Of a DNA stretch of 64,000 nucleotides, positions 15,789 to 24,808 are shown piece by piece. The notes under the pieces were generated by a model that ran no database searches, was not told where the DNA came from, and was given only the letters and a program-made list of their open reading frames with translations. The translations under genes were made by a program, and so were the position numbers. This DNA comes from Enterobacter sp. RHBSTW-00994. Its GTDB lineage: Bacteria > Pseudomonadota > Gammaproteobacteria > Enterobacterales > Enterobacteriaceae. Numbering within the stretch: position 1 is the first letter of the stretch; every line of letters starts with the position of its first letter. The stretch is taken from NCBI RefSeq assembly GCF_013782625.1, contig NZ_CP056199.1, forward strand, positions 576,588-640,587, written 5' to 3'.

Positions 15789-17112
15789 AGCCTTTCTCTT
15801 TTAATGCCTCGGTAAGCAGATCAATTTTTGTCCCTTTGATATCGTTGGTATGGATCACAGGAACCAGATAATTCAGAACATCGCCGGGCCGGTGAGCCAG
15901 CTTAATTTTACGCAGCAGTCCCTGTGGACTGACGGCGGCATTTTCAATGGTCTCGACGGTTATGCGGTGATAACTGAGGCGAAGCCTGTAGCTCCACGCA
16001 AAACAAATTTCAGCCGCTTTTTCGAGCCCTTCATGGCCAAATCTGTCGTGATAATAGAGCAGCGCGCAGTTGAAGAGATTACGCACGTAGCGATCGCCAA
16101 TACGCGTGTTCCCTTCATATTGGGTGAGAATGTTTAGCAGCGGCTTAACCGGAGAGACATCAGGATGGAACAAGGATTCGTACAGTGAGCCGTAATGATC
16201 AATATATTCAAAAAAGCGTTTCCCGTTGATCAGATGCTGATCGATCTGAAACGGGAAAACCATCGTTTGCTTATCATCCTGCCGCTGAGGATCACGGTTA
16301 AATTGATCCACCAGATCATCCAGAGCCACCAGATTCGCAGCGTAGTTCCAGGTGTTTTTATTCGCCGAAACCCCTTTAAAAATCGAGATTTGGCTTTTGG
16401 TCAGGGAATGACCGGATTCACCATTTGTCCAACAGCGCAGGGGGAAGAGGATTTTACTCATCAACAGATCAAGCCCTGGGCGAGCAGGCCGATCTTTCTT
16501 CGGTGTGACGTTGCTTTCCCAGTTTCTGACGCAGCGCTGCCGTTCTTCCGGGGTATTCTCATCCATTTCACGCAGATGGAATGCTTTTAACAGATCGTAG
16601 GCTTCGAGTGGTTTTCCACGGGCGTTTTGCGAATCAAAGAACTGAAATGCTTCGCTGAGATTATCCAGCGTCACACAGATCAGCTCGCAGTTGTGCAGCA
16701 GGTACTGATAAATATTTTGCTGGTCTTCAGGTGTTAACTGATTCAGGCGACGACGGATCAGTTCGGCATTTTTTTCGACATTGTGCTGGGTGATGTTGTT
16801 ACTGAATGTGTGCTGGAGAAGGGAGGGAGAACAGTGTATCTGCTTTTCATCAAGCAGGGCGCACAGAAGGCTCAGGGTGAGTAGCCGTTGCTGCCCGTCT
16901 ACAACCTCTTCTGTCGGGCTGTCGTGTCTGGCTTTATACGACACGATGGTTCCCAGACGATACCGTGATTGATGCCGGTGCTGAATAATATCGTCAATGA
17001 GCTGGTTGACGTGAAATTCGCGCCATTTATAGGGACGCTGGTAATCGGGGATAGAAAGTGATTTTTCCAGAGCCGCTTTTACCGTGACTATATTTTTACT
17101 GAGAATGGTCAT
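15778..17112 (-). CDS. DUF262 protein without DUF1524 (first gene of the operon)
   Basis: A 444-residue protein with a clear DUF262 N-terminus: SIPDYQRPYKW (residues 20-30) and VDGQQRLLTLSLL (71-83). Unlike the downstream gene it has no recognisable HNH/DUF1524 pair at its C-terminus, which instead ends in a helical region (LRKIKLAHRPGDVLNYLVPV). It therefore resembles a GmrS-like sensor or NTPase half paired with a full GmrSD-like partner. Its stop lies 11 bases inside the partner gene. No strong ribosome site precedes the ATG at 17112, which could mean weak basal expression. Defence against phage or plasmid DNA is the likely role by analogy. Confidence 0.8.
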   Translation of the reverse strand: MTILSKNIVTVKAALEKSLSIPDYQRPYKWREFHVNQLIDDIIQHRHQSRYRLGTIVSYKARHDSPTEEVVDGQQRLLTLSLLCALLDEKQIHCSPSLLQHTFSNNITQHNVEKNAELIRRRLNQLTPEDQQNIYQYLLHNCELICVTLDNLSEAFQFFDSQNARGKPLEAYDLLKAFHLREMDENTPEERQRCVRNWESNVTPKKDRPARPGLDLLMSKILFPLRCWTNGESGHSLTKSQISIFKGVSANKNTWNYAANLVALDDLVDQFNRDPQRQDDKQTMVFPFQIDQHLINGKRFFEYIDHYGSLYESLFHPDVSPVKPLLNILTQYEGNTRIGDRYVRNLFNCALLYYHDRFGHEGLEKAAEICFAWSYRLRLSYHRITVETIENAAVSPQGLLRKIKLAHRPGDVLNYLVPVIHTNDIKGTKIDLLTEALKEKGYVK

Positions 17113-17357
17113 ATCAAAGACTGTGAGAAAAGGGTGAAGTGATAACGTGTTTTGGCAGTCTAATGGATATCAATAACAATGGGAATCGTCTGATTGCTAT
17201 GGTTTTTTGGGGTATTACATGGTTCCCGTTTTATGATTTTTTTTGCCACCGGCATCCCTGCTTTTACATTATTTTTTTCCTTCGGTTATACGGATAATTG
17301 TTGCCGTACTGCGGCAATGTTAAGGTTGAGCCGCTTATTCACCGTCCGGGTTTATTT

Positions 17358-18317
17358 ATGAACAATGCCGCTAATCTGCAACTCTGCGCTAAACGCCTCT
17401 TCTGTGTGGAAGATTTTATCGGCTTCGGCGAGCGTTACGGCATTGATTACCGTTTCCCGCAGCTGACAGACGCCGATGCGATCACCAGCCCCGTTTTGCA
17501 CGGGGATGTTGAAGAGATGACGCTCTCTTCGGGCATTTCGCTGACGCATTCAGATGTGCGCGTTTTACAGCCGTATGAAACCACCTCCCGTCACAGTAGC
17601 CCCTTATATATGCTGGTGGTGCTGGAAGGGAGCGTGACCCTGGCACTCAACGGTGAAGAGTACGTAGTGCGATCTGGCATGGCGTTCAGCTCTCGTCTGA
17701 GCACGCAGCAGGTAATGCGCGCGCGTCACGATGCTGGCGGTATGCTGAAAACGCTCTCGTTCGGTGTTTATCCTGATGATGCAACACGTGAAAGTTTGCT
17801 GGAATCACTGCTTCAGGAGTGGCAAACCCTGCATGTCCCCACTTTTATCTGGCAGGTTCCGGGCTTTGTGCTCTCGGGGATCCAGCATGCGCAGCAGCAA
17901 GGGATCAGCGCGTTATCACGCAAGCTGTTACTGGAAGGGCTGATGTATCAGTTGCTGGGGCATGGTCTGAATCAGCGCCAGCACACTCTCCCTTGTCGGC
18001 CGGAGCACGCCAGACTTGAGCGTATACGCGCCATGCTTGAGCAGTCGCCGGAACAGGAATATACCCTCGGTCAACTGGCAACACTCGCTGCAATGAGCCA
18101 AAGCAGCCTGCGCAGTAAGTTCCGTCAGCGCTACGGCTGTACCTTGTTTGATTACCTGCGGGACTGTCGTCTTGAGCTGGCACGGCGGTTTCTTCTGGAA
18201 GGGCACAGCGTGCAACAGGCGGCGTGGATGTCCGGCTATCAACATGCCACGAATTTCTCGACCGCGTTTCGCCGCCGCTACGGTATCTCTCCGGGTGAGT
18301 TGCGTAAGCCCCGCTAA
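17358..18317 (+). CDS. AraC-family regulator of PchR type
   Basis: A 319-residue regulator from the ATG at 17358. Residues 1-200 form the effector half; the C-terminal double HTH reads YTLGQLATLAAMSQSSLRSKF and then SVQQAAWMSGYQHATNFSTAFRRRYGISP. The arrangement directly before a TonB-dependent siderophore receptor is that of PchR/YbtA-like activators, which sense the imported ferri-siderophore and switch on its receptor (known for that group, inferred here). A small inverted repeat TTGCCG-N5-CGGCAA lies at 17301-17317 upstream and could be an operator. The 245-base gap to the divergent DUF262 operon holds both promoters. Confidence 0.82.
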   Translation: MNNAANLQLCAKRLFCVEDFIGFGERYGIDYRFPQLTDADAITSPVLHGDVEEMTLSSGISLTHSDVRVLQPYETTSRHSSPLYMLVVLEGSVTLALNGEEYVVRSGMAFSSRLSTQQVMRARHDAGGMLKTLSFGVYPDDATRESLLESLLQEWQTLHVPTFIWQVPGFVLSGIQHAQQQGISALSRKLLLEGLMYQLLGHGLNQRQHTLPCRPEHARLERIRAMLEQSPEQEYTLGQLATLAAMSQSSLRSKFRQRYGCTLFDYLRDCRLELARRFLLEGHSVQQAAWMSGYQHATNFSTAFRRRYGISPGELRKPR

Positions 18318-18411
18318 CCTACTTTCTCCTGTCGTGCGAACCGCATCTGCGCGGTTTGTCATTCCGCATACGTAACCTGGCGGTGCGCATAGCTGTTTGC
18401 GAACTCAAAAA

Positions 18412-18430
18412 GGTAATAATTCTTATTAAC
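18412..18430 (+). promoter_or_regulatory. Fur-box-like operator before the TonB receptor
   Basis: GGTAATAATTCTTATTAAC contains perfect arms TAATAA / TTATTA and matches the 19-base Fur consensus at 13 positions by my count. It lies 27 bases before the receptor start, so iron repression of the receptor is expected. Confidence 0.55.
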
Positions 18431-18456
18431 AATTAGAAATGCCTTTGGAGATGTTC

Positions 18457-20547
18457 ATGTTCGCTAAATCGCGTCTGGCACTGCTGGTAGGATGGGTTAC
18501 CGGTAGCGTCGCTTTTCCTTTGCTGGCGCAGGATGCCCAAAAAACCGAAACCGTGGTGGTCACCTCGCAAATGCAGAGCGGCGCGACCAAGCTTGAAACG
18601 CCGGATATTGAAACCCCGCAGGCGGTCTCTATCGTCACCCGCGAGCAGTTTGAAGAGCAGGGGGCAACCAGTGTGCGCCAGGCGGTGAGTTACACGCCGG
18701 GGGTGTACAGCAACCAGATAGGTGCTTCAAACCGCTTTGACTACATGGTGTTGCGTGGCTTCTCCGATGGCAGCCTGGATAACGTCTACCTCGACGGCCT
18801 GAAAATGATGGGGGATACCAACTCCCACAGTTCGCTGGTGGTTGACCCGTGGTTCCTGGAAAATATTGAAGTGGTTCGTGGCCCTGCCTCGGTGCTGTAT
18901 GGCCGTTCTTCGCCGGGCGGTATTGTGGCCCTGACATCGCGTAAACCGTCGTTCGATCCTGGCGGGGAGATCAAGCTGTTCGCCGGGAATAACGATCAGC
19001 GCGGGGCGATGTTTGATGTTACCGGTGCGCTGGACGATAACGATCGTGTGGCGGCGCGCCTGAGCGGTATGACCCGCTACGCCGATTCCCAGTTTGATCC
19101 GCTGAAAGAGGAACGTTATGCCCTGATGCCCAGCCTGACCTGGCGCATCACCGACAACACGCGTCTCGATCTGATGGCCTACCTGCACCGCGATCCGGAA
19201 GGCGGTAGCCACTCCGGCTTGCCGTATGACGGCACTGTTGATCCGCATGACGGGAAGAAGATCTCCAATACCTTCTTTGAGGGTGAGGATGATTACGACA
19301 AATACGATCGTCGCGAGAATATGGTCGGTTATAACATTGAGCATATGTTCGATAGCGGCTGGTCTGTACGGCAGAAGCTGCGTTATCTGCATACCAAAGT
19401 GGAGCTAAATCAGGTCTATGCGGCGGGCTGGCTGAACGAAACAGAGCTAAATCGTGGTTATTCCGGCTCTGACGAGAAGATGAACGCGGTGACGCTGGAT
19501 AACCAGGTCGACGGCAGCTTTGACACCTGGGCAGTTAACCACCGTGTGCTGATCGGTATGGATTATCAGGATCGTAGTAACAACACAACGGGTTACTACG
19601 GTGGATTCCCGGCGATCGATGCTTTCCATCCGGTGTACGGTGCGAAGCCTGACTACATCACCATGTACAGCCAGGAAAAACACAAGCTACGCCAGACGGG
19701 TTACTACCTGCAGGATCAGATGTCACTGGATAAATGGCGTCTGACGCTCGGTGGGCGTTACGATCAGGTGAGCGTGTCGAATATCGATAAACTCAACAAC
19801 ACCCGCGGCGATCTGGATAAGAACAACTTCAGCAGCCGCGCGGCGTTGCTCTACCTCTTTGATAACGGTATTGCACCTTACATCAGCTATTCCACAGCTT
19901 TCACACCGACCAGCTTTGCTGATGAGAACGGCAATATTCTCGACCCGATGAAGGGAAAGCAGTGGGAAGCGGGTGTTAAGTACGAGCCAGAAGGGATGAA
20001 CAGCCAGTTCAGCGCATCTGTCTTCCGCATCAACCAGAAAAACATTGCCACCAAAGAGGAGCCGACTGATCCATATCGTTCCATCGGTGAAATTGAGTCT
20101 GAAGGGGTGGAGCTGGAAGCGATTGGGCAACTGACTGACAGTCTGCGTATGCAGGCGGCTTATACCTATACCGATATTCGCTACAAGAAAAGCAGCCCGG
20201 AAGAAGAGGGTAAACGTGCCGTTTACGCCCCTCGTAACATGGCCAGTGCCTGGCTGAGTTATGACGTTAAAACCGGTCCACTGGATGGCCTGACCGTCGG
20301 CTCTGGTGTGCGTTACGTCAATGGCGTGACCAGCGATCGCCAGAATACCCATACCCTGCCATCGTATACGCTGGTGGATATGGTCGTCGGGTATGACTTG
20401 TCAAAAGTGGGGCTGACCGGGGTGAGTGCGCAGCTTAACGTCAATAACCTGACGGACAAGAGTTATGTGGCTGCCTGTAACTCGCTCTCTTACTGTTACT
20501 TCGGGGCAGAACGCAGCATTGTAGGCAGCGTGTCCTGGAAGTTCTGA
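18457..20547 (+). CDS. TonB-dependent ferric siderophore receptor, FoxA/FhuA-like
   Basis: About 696 residues from the ATG at 18457, chosen because GGAG lies six bases before it; two upstream in-frame ATGs exist. A signal peptide (LALLVGWVTGSVAFPLLAQ) is followed by the TonB box ETVVVTSQ, a plug domain (ETPQAVSIVTREQFEEQGA, NIEVVRGPASVLYGRSSPGG) and a 22-strand barrel ending in the aromatic VSWKF. The extracellular-turn cysteine pair near the end (AACNSLSYCYFGAERS) matches hydroxamate receptors of the FhuA/FoxA group, so ferrioxamine or a similar hydroxamate is the probable ligand. The upstream AraC gene and Fur-like site support iron control. A terminator follows. Confidence 0.88.
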   Translation: MFAKSRLALLVGWVTGSVAFPLLAQDAQKTETVVVTSQMQSGATKLETPDIETPQAVSIVTREQFEEQGATSVRQAVSYTPGVYSNQIGASNRFDYMVLRGFSDGSLDNVYLDGLKMMGDTNSHSSLVVDPWFLENIEVVRGPASVLYGRSSPGGIVALTSRKPSFDPGGEIKLFAGNNDQRGAMFDVTGALDDNDRVAARLSGMTRYADSQFDPLKEERYALMPSLTWRITDNTRLDLMAYLHRDPEGGSHSGLPYDGTVDPHDGKKISNTFFEGEDDYDKYDRRENMVGYNIEHMFDSGWSVRQKLRYLHTKVELNQVYAAGWLNETELNRGYSGSDEKMNAVTLDNQVDGSFDTWAVNHRVLIGMDYQDRSNNTTGYYGGFPAIDAFHPVYGAKPDYITMYSQEKHKLRQTGYYLQDQMSLDKWRLTLGGRYDQVSVSNIDKLNNTRGDLDKNNFSSRAALLYLFDNGIAPYISYSTAFTPTSFADENGNILDPMKGKQWEAGVKYEPEGMNSQFSASVFRINQKNIATKEEPTDPYRSIGEIESEGVELEAIGQLTDSLRMQAAYTYTDIRYKKSSPEEEGKRAVYAPRNMASAWLSYDVKTGPLDGLTVGSGVRYVNGVTSDRQNTHTLPSYTLVDMVVGYDLSKVGLTGVSAQLNVNNLTDKSYVAACNSLSYCYFGAERSIVGSVSWKF

Positions 20548-20565
20548 ATCCGGGATGAGAGCACA

Positions 20566-20590
20566 ACGGCAACCACGGTTGCCGTTTTTA
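20566..20590 (+). terminator. Rho-independent terminator after the TonB receptor
   Basis: Stem CGGCAAC / GTTGCCG (20567-20573 and 20578-20584) with a four-base loop, followed by TTTTTA. Confidence 0.85.
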
Positions 20591-20631
20591 GTTTTTTCTT
20601 CCTCTCAACGCGGAGAGGGCATCGGGTCGCA

Positions 20632-22047
20632 CTACTCTTCCATCGCGATGACAATCGCCTCGCCCATCTTCTTCAGCGCATCCCGGTTTTTGTCCGTCGG
20701 TGGCAATGCTACATTGATCCGCAGGCAGTTGCGGTATTTCCCTGAAGCCGAAAACAGAGAACCTGCCGCTGCCTGAATCTTCAGACGGCACAGTTGTTTA
20801 CTCACGCAAACCATATCCACCTTTTCCGGTAGCTCTACCCACAGTAAAAAACTGCCCTGCGGACGTGTCACGCAGATTTCAGCGGGAAAATACTGCCGCA
20901 CCCAGCAGGTGTAGGTTTCCATATTTTGCTGATAAATCTGGCGCATGCGGCGAACGTGACGATGGTAATGGCCGTCGCGGATAAAGGCGGCTACCGCCAT
21001 TTGCGTTGCCGGGACATTAAACCCACCGGCGGCGTACTTCATGTGCATCACCCGGTCGTAATAACGCCCCGGCACAATCCAGCCGACGCGCAGTCCGGGC
21101 GCCACGGTTTTGGTAAATGAACTGCACAACAGCACGCGGCCATCAATATCAAAAGAGTGAATAGTGCGCGGCCGAGGGTATTCTGCCGCCAGCTCGCCAT
21201 AAATATCATCTTCAACAATGACGATGTCGTGACGCTGCGCAAGCGCCAGCACCTGCCGCTTGCGCGCTTCAGGCATGATAAAACCGAGTGGGTTATTGCA
21301 GTTGGGAACCAGGATCACAGCCTTTATCGGCCACTGTTCCAGTGCCAACTCCAGGGCTTCAATGCTGATCCCCGTTTCCGGATCGGTAGGGATCTCAATC
21401 GCTTTAATATCAAATCCGCGCAGCATTTGCATCGTACCGTGAAACGACGGGGATTCGACCGCAACAATATCCCCAGGCTTACACACGGAAAGCAGGGCAA
21501 TCGACAATGCCCCGTGACAACCGTTAGTGATCACAATTTCATTCGGGGCGACAGTTGACCCACCGTCCAGCATCAAACGTGCGATTTGCTCGCGCAGCTC
21601 AAGGCGTCCGTCAAGCACGTCATAACTCAGCATTTCACACGGATTATGTTGCGCAATTCGGCTCATTTCACGCCAGAGCGGCTTCAGACCAGGCTGGGTG
21701 AGATCGGGAGAGCCGCCGCCAAAGGAGATCATCTCCCGGTCACCGCGCGCATCCAGCAGCATCATCACTTCGTCCCACTGGGTCACATCCACCGGGCGCT
21801 GGACAGGGCGCGTCATCGCCGGAACAGGCGGCTGAGCTTTGCGCGGTGACACAAAATAGCCAGAGCGTGGCTGCGGGGTGATCAACTGAAGGTTTTCAAG
21901 GATCTGATAGGCCTGCTGAATGGTACTGATACTGACGCCATGTTCCTGGCTCAGGGTACGCACAGAGGGTAAGCGTTCACCACTGCGATACAGCCCTTGT
22001 TTAATGCGTTCTGCCAGGAGATTGGCCAGATGTTGGTAGCGCGTCAT
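20632..22047 (-). CDS. yjiR: MocR-type PLP-dependent regulator YjiR
   Basis: A 471-residue fusion of an N-terminal GntR winged helix (YQHLANLLAERIKQGLYRSGE, LSQEHGVSISTIQQAYQIL) and a class I aminotransferase-like domain. The PLP lysine lies in CSSFTKTVAPGLRVGW, and NCNNPLGFIM supplies the substrate-side Asn. It matches E. coli YjiR in length and sequence, and the neighbouring yjiS confirms the location. MocR regulators sense amino acids or vitamin B6 compounds; the YjiR effector is not known to me. The gene is divergent from yjiS, with 176 bases between the two starts. Confidence 0.9.
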   Translation of the reverse strand: MTRYQHLANLLAERIKQGLYRSGERLPSVRTLSQEHGVSISTIQQAYQILENLQLITPQPRSGYFVSPRKAQPPVPAMTRPVQRPVDVTQWDEVMMLLDARGDREMISFGGGSPDLTQPGLKPLWREMSRIAQHNPCEMLSYDVLDGRLELREQIARLMLDGGSTVAPNEIVITNGCHGALSIALLSVCKPGDIVAVESPSFHGTMQMLRGFDIKAIEIPTDPETGISIEALELALEQWPIKAVILVPNCNNPLGFIMPEARKRQVLALAQRHDIVIVEDDIYGELAAEYPRPRTIHSFDIDGRVLLCSSFTKTVAPGLRVGWIVPGRYYDRVMHMKYAAGGFNVPATQMAVAAFIRDGHYHRHVRRMRQIYQQNMETYTCWVRQYFPAEICVTRPQGSFLLWVELPEKVDMVCVSKQLCRLKIQAAAGSLFSASGKYRNCLRINVALPPTDKNRDALKKMGEAIVIAMEE

Positions 22048-22223
22048 GCTGTATCCTTTGTTTTCACCATACAGATTACAAGACCAGTACAGATTGTGCG
22101 TAAAAATAGCATTCAGATACTGTTTTAGCGGATCTGTATGTTAAACAAAAGTTGTTTTTGAATCTGTATTGAAGGCGGGCATTTCCACGATGATAAAGCC
22201 TCTGGCAAAGTGAGGAGAGCATC

Positions 22224-22385
22224 ATGGAATTCTTTGAAAATCGTTCAAAACGTCCGTTTATTGCATTTATCTGGATCGGGAAAACGATCAAACACTGGTA
22301 TCGTGTCAACCGTACACGCCGCATTTTAAGCCGCATGAGCGATGAGCAACTGAAAGATGTCGGACTGTCGCGATATGATGTCTGA
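22224..22385 (+). CDS. yjiS: DUF1127 small protein YjiS
   Basis: A 53-residue protein beginning MEFFENRSKRPFIAFIW and ending in the DUF1127 signature RRILSRMSDEQLKDVGLSRYDV, matching E. coli YjiS. GAGGAGAGC precedes the ATG. DUF1127 proteins are small, basic and in some bacteria bind RNA or affect phosphate and carbon metabolism; the role of YjiS is unclear. It marks the left edge of the region that in E. coli K-12 is the immigration control region. A REP-like hairpin (about 22391-22424, with GCCGGGC and ACCCGGC arms) follows. Confidence 0.9.
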   Translation: MEFFENRSKRPFIAFIWIGKTIKHWYRVNRTRRILSRMSDEQLKDVGLSRYDV

Positions 22386-22390
22386 GGTCG

Positions 22391-22424
22391 TTGGCCGGGC
22401 AGGCATAGCTGCTACCCGGCAACG
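22391..22424. repeat. REP-like palindrome after yjiS
   Basis: Imperfect inverted repeat with GTTGGCCGGG and CCCGGCAAC arms around an AGCTGC-containing loop, typical of enterobacterial REP units. It may protect or terminate the yjiS transcript. Confidence 0.5.
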
Positions 22425-22432
22425 TTAAAAGA

Positions 22433-22687
22433 TTACTCGACAGATTTCACTGTCGTGTTTTCTGCAATTCGGCGCAGGTATTCATTGTTCTTGAAGGCAA
22501 CCATGATCAATTCAAACATCACGCGGCAACCGATCAGGCTGAAGATCATACCGAAAAACCCGGTGATCAGATGTTCAGTGAACATGGAATACACGCCGCC
22601 AATTAAAATAAATGCCATGGCGATCCAGTAGAAAAAGACCAGCACACGTGGCGTTAACAGGTAGTCGAATCCCAGAATTGATTTCAT
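22433..22687 (-). CDS. DUF4282 membrane protein
   Basis: An 84-residue protein from the ATG at 22687, preceded by AAGGAAAAG. It has two membrane segments (LVFFYWIAMAFILIGGVYSMF and GFFGMIFSLIGCRVMFELIMVAF) separated by a short loop, and starts MKSILGFDYLLTPRV, the DUF4282 pattern. No partner or function can be read; it lies between yjiS and a MocR regulator. Confidence 0.75.
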   Translation of the reverse strand: MKSILGFDYLLTPRVLVFFYWIAMAFILIGGVYSMFTEHLITGFFGMIFSLIGCRVMFELIMVAFKNNEYLRRIAENTTVKSVE

Positions 22688-22769
22688 TTTTCTTTTCCTT
22701 AGAAATATAAAAAATAGCGAAGGGTGTATCTCTATCACAGTCTGGTGTTGTGCGGATAGCTATCTGAAT

Positions 22770-24161
22770 TCAGAGTAGTAAATCCAGCGTCTGCTGTTTT
22801 GGTCTTCTCAGCAGATCCCGCGCTTCCTCATATGTCCGCACGTTGTTGTAGCCCATCACCAGCCCGTAGCGTTTGCCAGACCCGCGATACCATTCGGACA
22901 AGGCATTGACCTGCAACTGCTGTTGCTGCCAGCATTGCGCAATTTCGCGGTCACAACTGCCTTTGGTGAGAAATGCCACTATGTGCATTCCGCCATCGTT
23001 TTGCTCGGTGAAAAACAGGTCGCCATACACCTCCTGTAGTGCAGCAATCATCCAGTCACGGCGGGTTTGATAGAGGGTTCGCATCTTTTTCAAATGGCGG
23101 AAAAAGTGCCCTTCGCTGAGAAATGCCGTGAGGATTTTTTGCGTCAATACAGGCTGGCCGCTGGCAACAATGTCGGCACAGTCAGTAAACGCATCCACGG
23201 TGCTTACGGGCATAACGATGTAGCCCATACGCAGCGACGGCATGATTGTTTTGCTGAATGAGCCCATAAAAATCACCCGGTCATGTGAGTCGAGACTCTT
23301 CAGCGACGGCAATACTTTGCGGGTGTAGTGAAACTCGCCATCGTAATCATCTTCGATGATCCAGGCTTCATTTTGTGTGGCCCAGTCAAGTAACTGCTGT
23401 TTGCGCGGCAGAGAGAGCGTCACCGCCAGTGGGCTCTGGTGTGAGGGTGTCACAATCGCAAAACGGGCGTCATGGTGATGGCGCAGCAGGTAATCCGTAT
23501 CCATTCCTGAACGGTCTACTGGTACGGTGTGCAGGTGTGGCACGATGCGCTTAAGCAATTGCTGGCCCATAAAATAGCCCGGATCTTCAAATACGACTTT
23601 GTCGCTACGGCTGGCAAGGGTATCGAGGATCAACCGCAGGCTGCCGCTGTAGCCGCTGGTGATCAGCACCTGTTCCGCTGTGCAGGACAGACCGCGTGAG
23701 ATATTGAGATAGCTGGCGATGGCCTGGCGGAGTGGATACCAGCCCATAACCGGTGGGTTGAGCATCTCTTCCTGGCGCATAGCGCGCGAAGCCTGGCCTG
23801 CCAGCAGCAACCATTTCTTATAGGGAAAACTGTCCAGGGCGGGAATACCTGGCCGTAAAAATCCGGCCCGTTCGCGCTGGCTGATAAGCGAAGCCGGTAA
23901 GAGGCCGGTCGTCTGGTCTGTCGTGGCGGTTTGTTTAACAGGCAGGGAGAGATCCGGGTTGACCCGCGTTCCTCGTGCCCCCTGGCTGACCAGATAGCCT
24001 TCACCGGTGAGAATGGCATAGGCCGTTTCGACGGTTTTGCGTGCCACCTTCAGCTCTTCCGCCAGGACGCGAATGGCAGGTACTTTGTCTCCGGGTTTCA
24101 GCACACCCCGCGTAATGTTATCGCGGTAACGGGTATAAATGTCGTGATAACCCGGCTTCAT
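22770..24161 (-). CDS. MocR-type PLP-dependent transcriptional regulator
   Basis: A 463-residue GntR/aminotransferase fusion distinct from YjiR. The winged helix is IYTRYRDNITRGVLKPGDKVPAIRVLAEELKVARKTVETAYAILTGEGY split over residues 8-56; the PLP lysine is in FMGSFSKTIMPSLRMGY. It is divergent from an AhpD-like carboxymuconolactone decarboxylase gene with only 102 bases between the starts, a common layout in which the MocR protein controls the divergent gene. The effector is unknown; PdxR-like sensing of pyridoxal phosphate is one possibility. Confidence 0.85.
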   Translation of the reverse strand: MKPGYHDIYTRYRDNITRGVLKPGDKVPAIRVLAEELKVARKTVETAYAILTGEGYLVSQGARGTRVNPDLSLPVKQTATTDQTTGLLPASLISQRERAGFLRPGIPALDSFPYKKWLLLAGQASRAMRQEEMLNPPVMGWYPLRQAIASYLNISRGLSCTAEQVLITSGYSGSLRLILDTLASRSDKVVFEDPGYFMGQQLLKRIVPHLHTVPVDRSGMDTDYLLRHHHDARFAIVTPSHQSPLAVTLSLPRKQQLLDWATQNEAWIIEDDYDGEFHYTRKVLPSLKSLDSHDRVIFMGSFSKTIMPSLRMGYIVMPVSTVDAFTDCADIVASGQPVLTQKILTAFLSEGHFFRHLKKMRTLYQTRRDWMIAALQEVYGDLFFTEQNDGGMHIVAFLTKGSCDREIAQCWQQQQLQVNALSEWYRGSGKRYGLVMGYNNVRTYEEARDLLRRPKQQTLDLLL

Positions 24162-24263
24162 GTCCTACCTCATTTCATCATTTTTGTATCTTTTTACTAT
24201 GTCATGAGCAGCGTAAATTTGCCTCATCGCATTTCATATGCCGCACACAAAAGAGGAAAGACA

Positions 24264-24743
24264 ATGAGCACTCGCGTTAACCACCATAAAGCGACACCTG
24301 CACTCGCCAAAGCGCTGTCAGACCTGAGTATGGCGGTCGCCAGGACCTCCATCGACCCGGCGCTGAAGCACCTGATCGACATTCGTGTTTCGCAGTTGAA
24401 CGGCTGTACTTTCTGTCTGGATATGCACTCAAAAGAAGCCAAAATCGCCGGAGAACGCGAACTGCGCCTGTATCATCTGGCGGCCTGGCGTGAATCACCG
24501 TTGTTTAGCGCCCGTGAAAAAGCTGCGCTGGAATTTACCGAGGCGCTGACACAAATCAGTGCCCACGGCGTGAGCGATGCGTTGTACCGCAGCGTGGCAG
24601 AGCATTTTTCAGATGTGGAGATTTCAGAGCTGAACTTCGCGATTGTGGCGATCAACGCCTGGAACCGCCTGGGGATTACGTCCCGCATGGAGCCAGGCTC
24701 ACTGGATGTGGCTTACGGCCTGAACCGCGCTAACCTCGAATAA
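24264..24743 (+). CDS. AhpD-like carboxymuconolactone decarboxylase-family protein
   Basis: A 159-residue all-helical protein with the AhpD redox motif in RVSQLNGCTFCLDMHSKEAK: a CxxC pair followed by His four residues later. The family reduces peroxides or handles thiols rather than decarboxylating when the CxxC is present. AGAGGAAAG precedes the ATG at 24264. It is divergent from, and probably controlled by, the MocR-type regulator. A REP-like palindrome follows the stop. Confidence 0.85.
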   Translation: MSTRVNHHKATPALAKALSDLSMAVARTSIDPALKHLIDIRVSQLNGCTFCLDMHSKEAKIAGERELRLYHLAAWRESPLFSAREKAALEFTEALTQISAHGVSDALYRSVAEHFSDVEISELNFAIVAINAWNRLGITSRMEPGSLDVAYGLNRANLE

Positions 24744-24753
24744 TTCCGCGTTC

Positions 24754-24788
24754 ACCCGGCCTGCATGACGCTATATTGCAGGCCGGGT
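24754..24788. repeat. REP-like perfect palindrome between convergent genes
   Basis: Twelve-base arms ACCCGGCCTGCA (24754-24765) and TGCAGGCCGGGT (24777-24788) with an 11-base loop, resembling the ends of Enterobacter REP/BIME units. It sits between convergent genes and may stop both transcripts, although there is no T tract. Confidence 0.7.
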
Positions 24789-24808
24789 CAATATCGAGTG
24801 GACAAGCA

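Noticed and set aside
17160..17190. AT-rich GATATCAATAACAATGGG segment considered as a Fur box before the AraC gene
   Set aside because: Only about half of the Fur consensus positions match and there is no good dyad.
18727..19392. Long minus-strand frame of 221 codons inside the TonB receptor gene
   Set aside because: Shadow of a high-GC coding frame; no family resemblance and the opposite strand encodes a full receptor.
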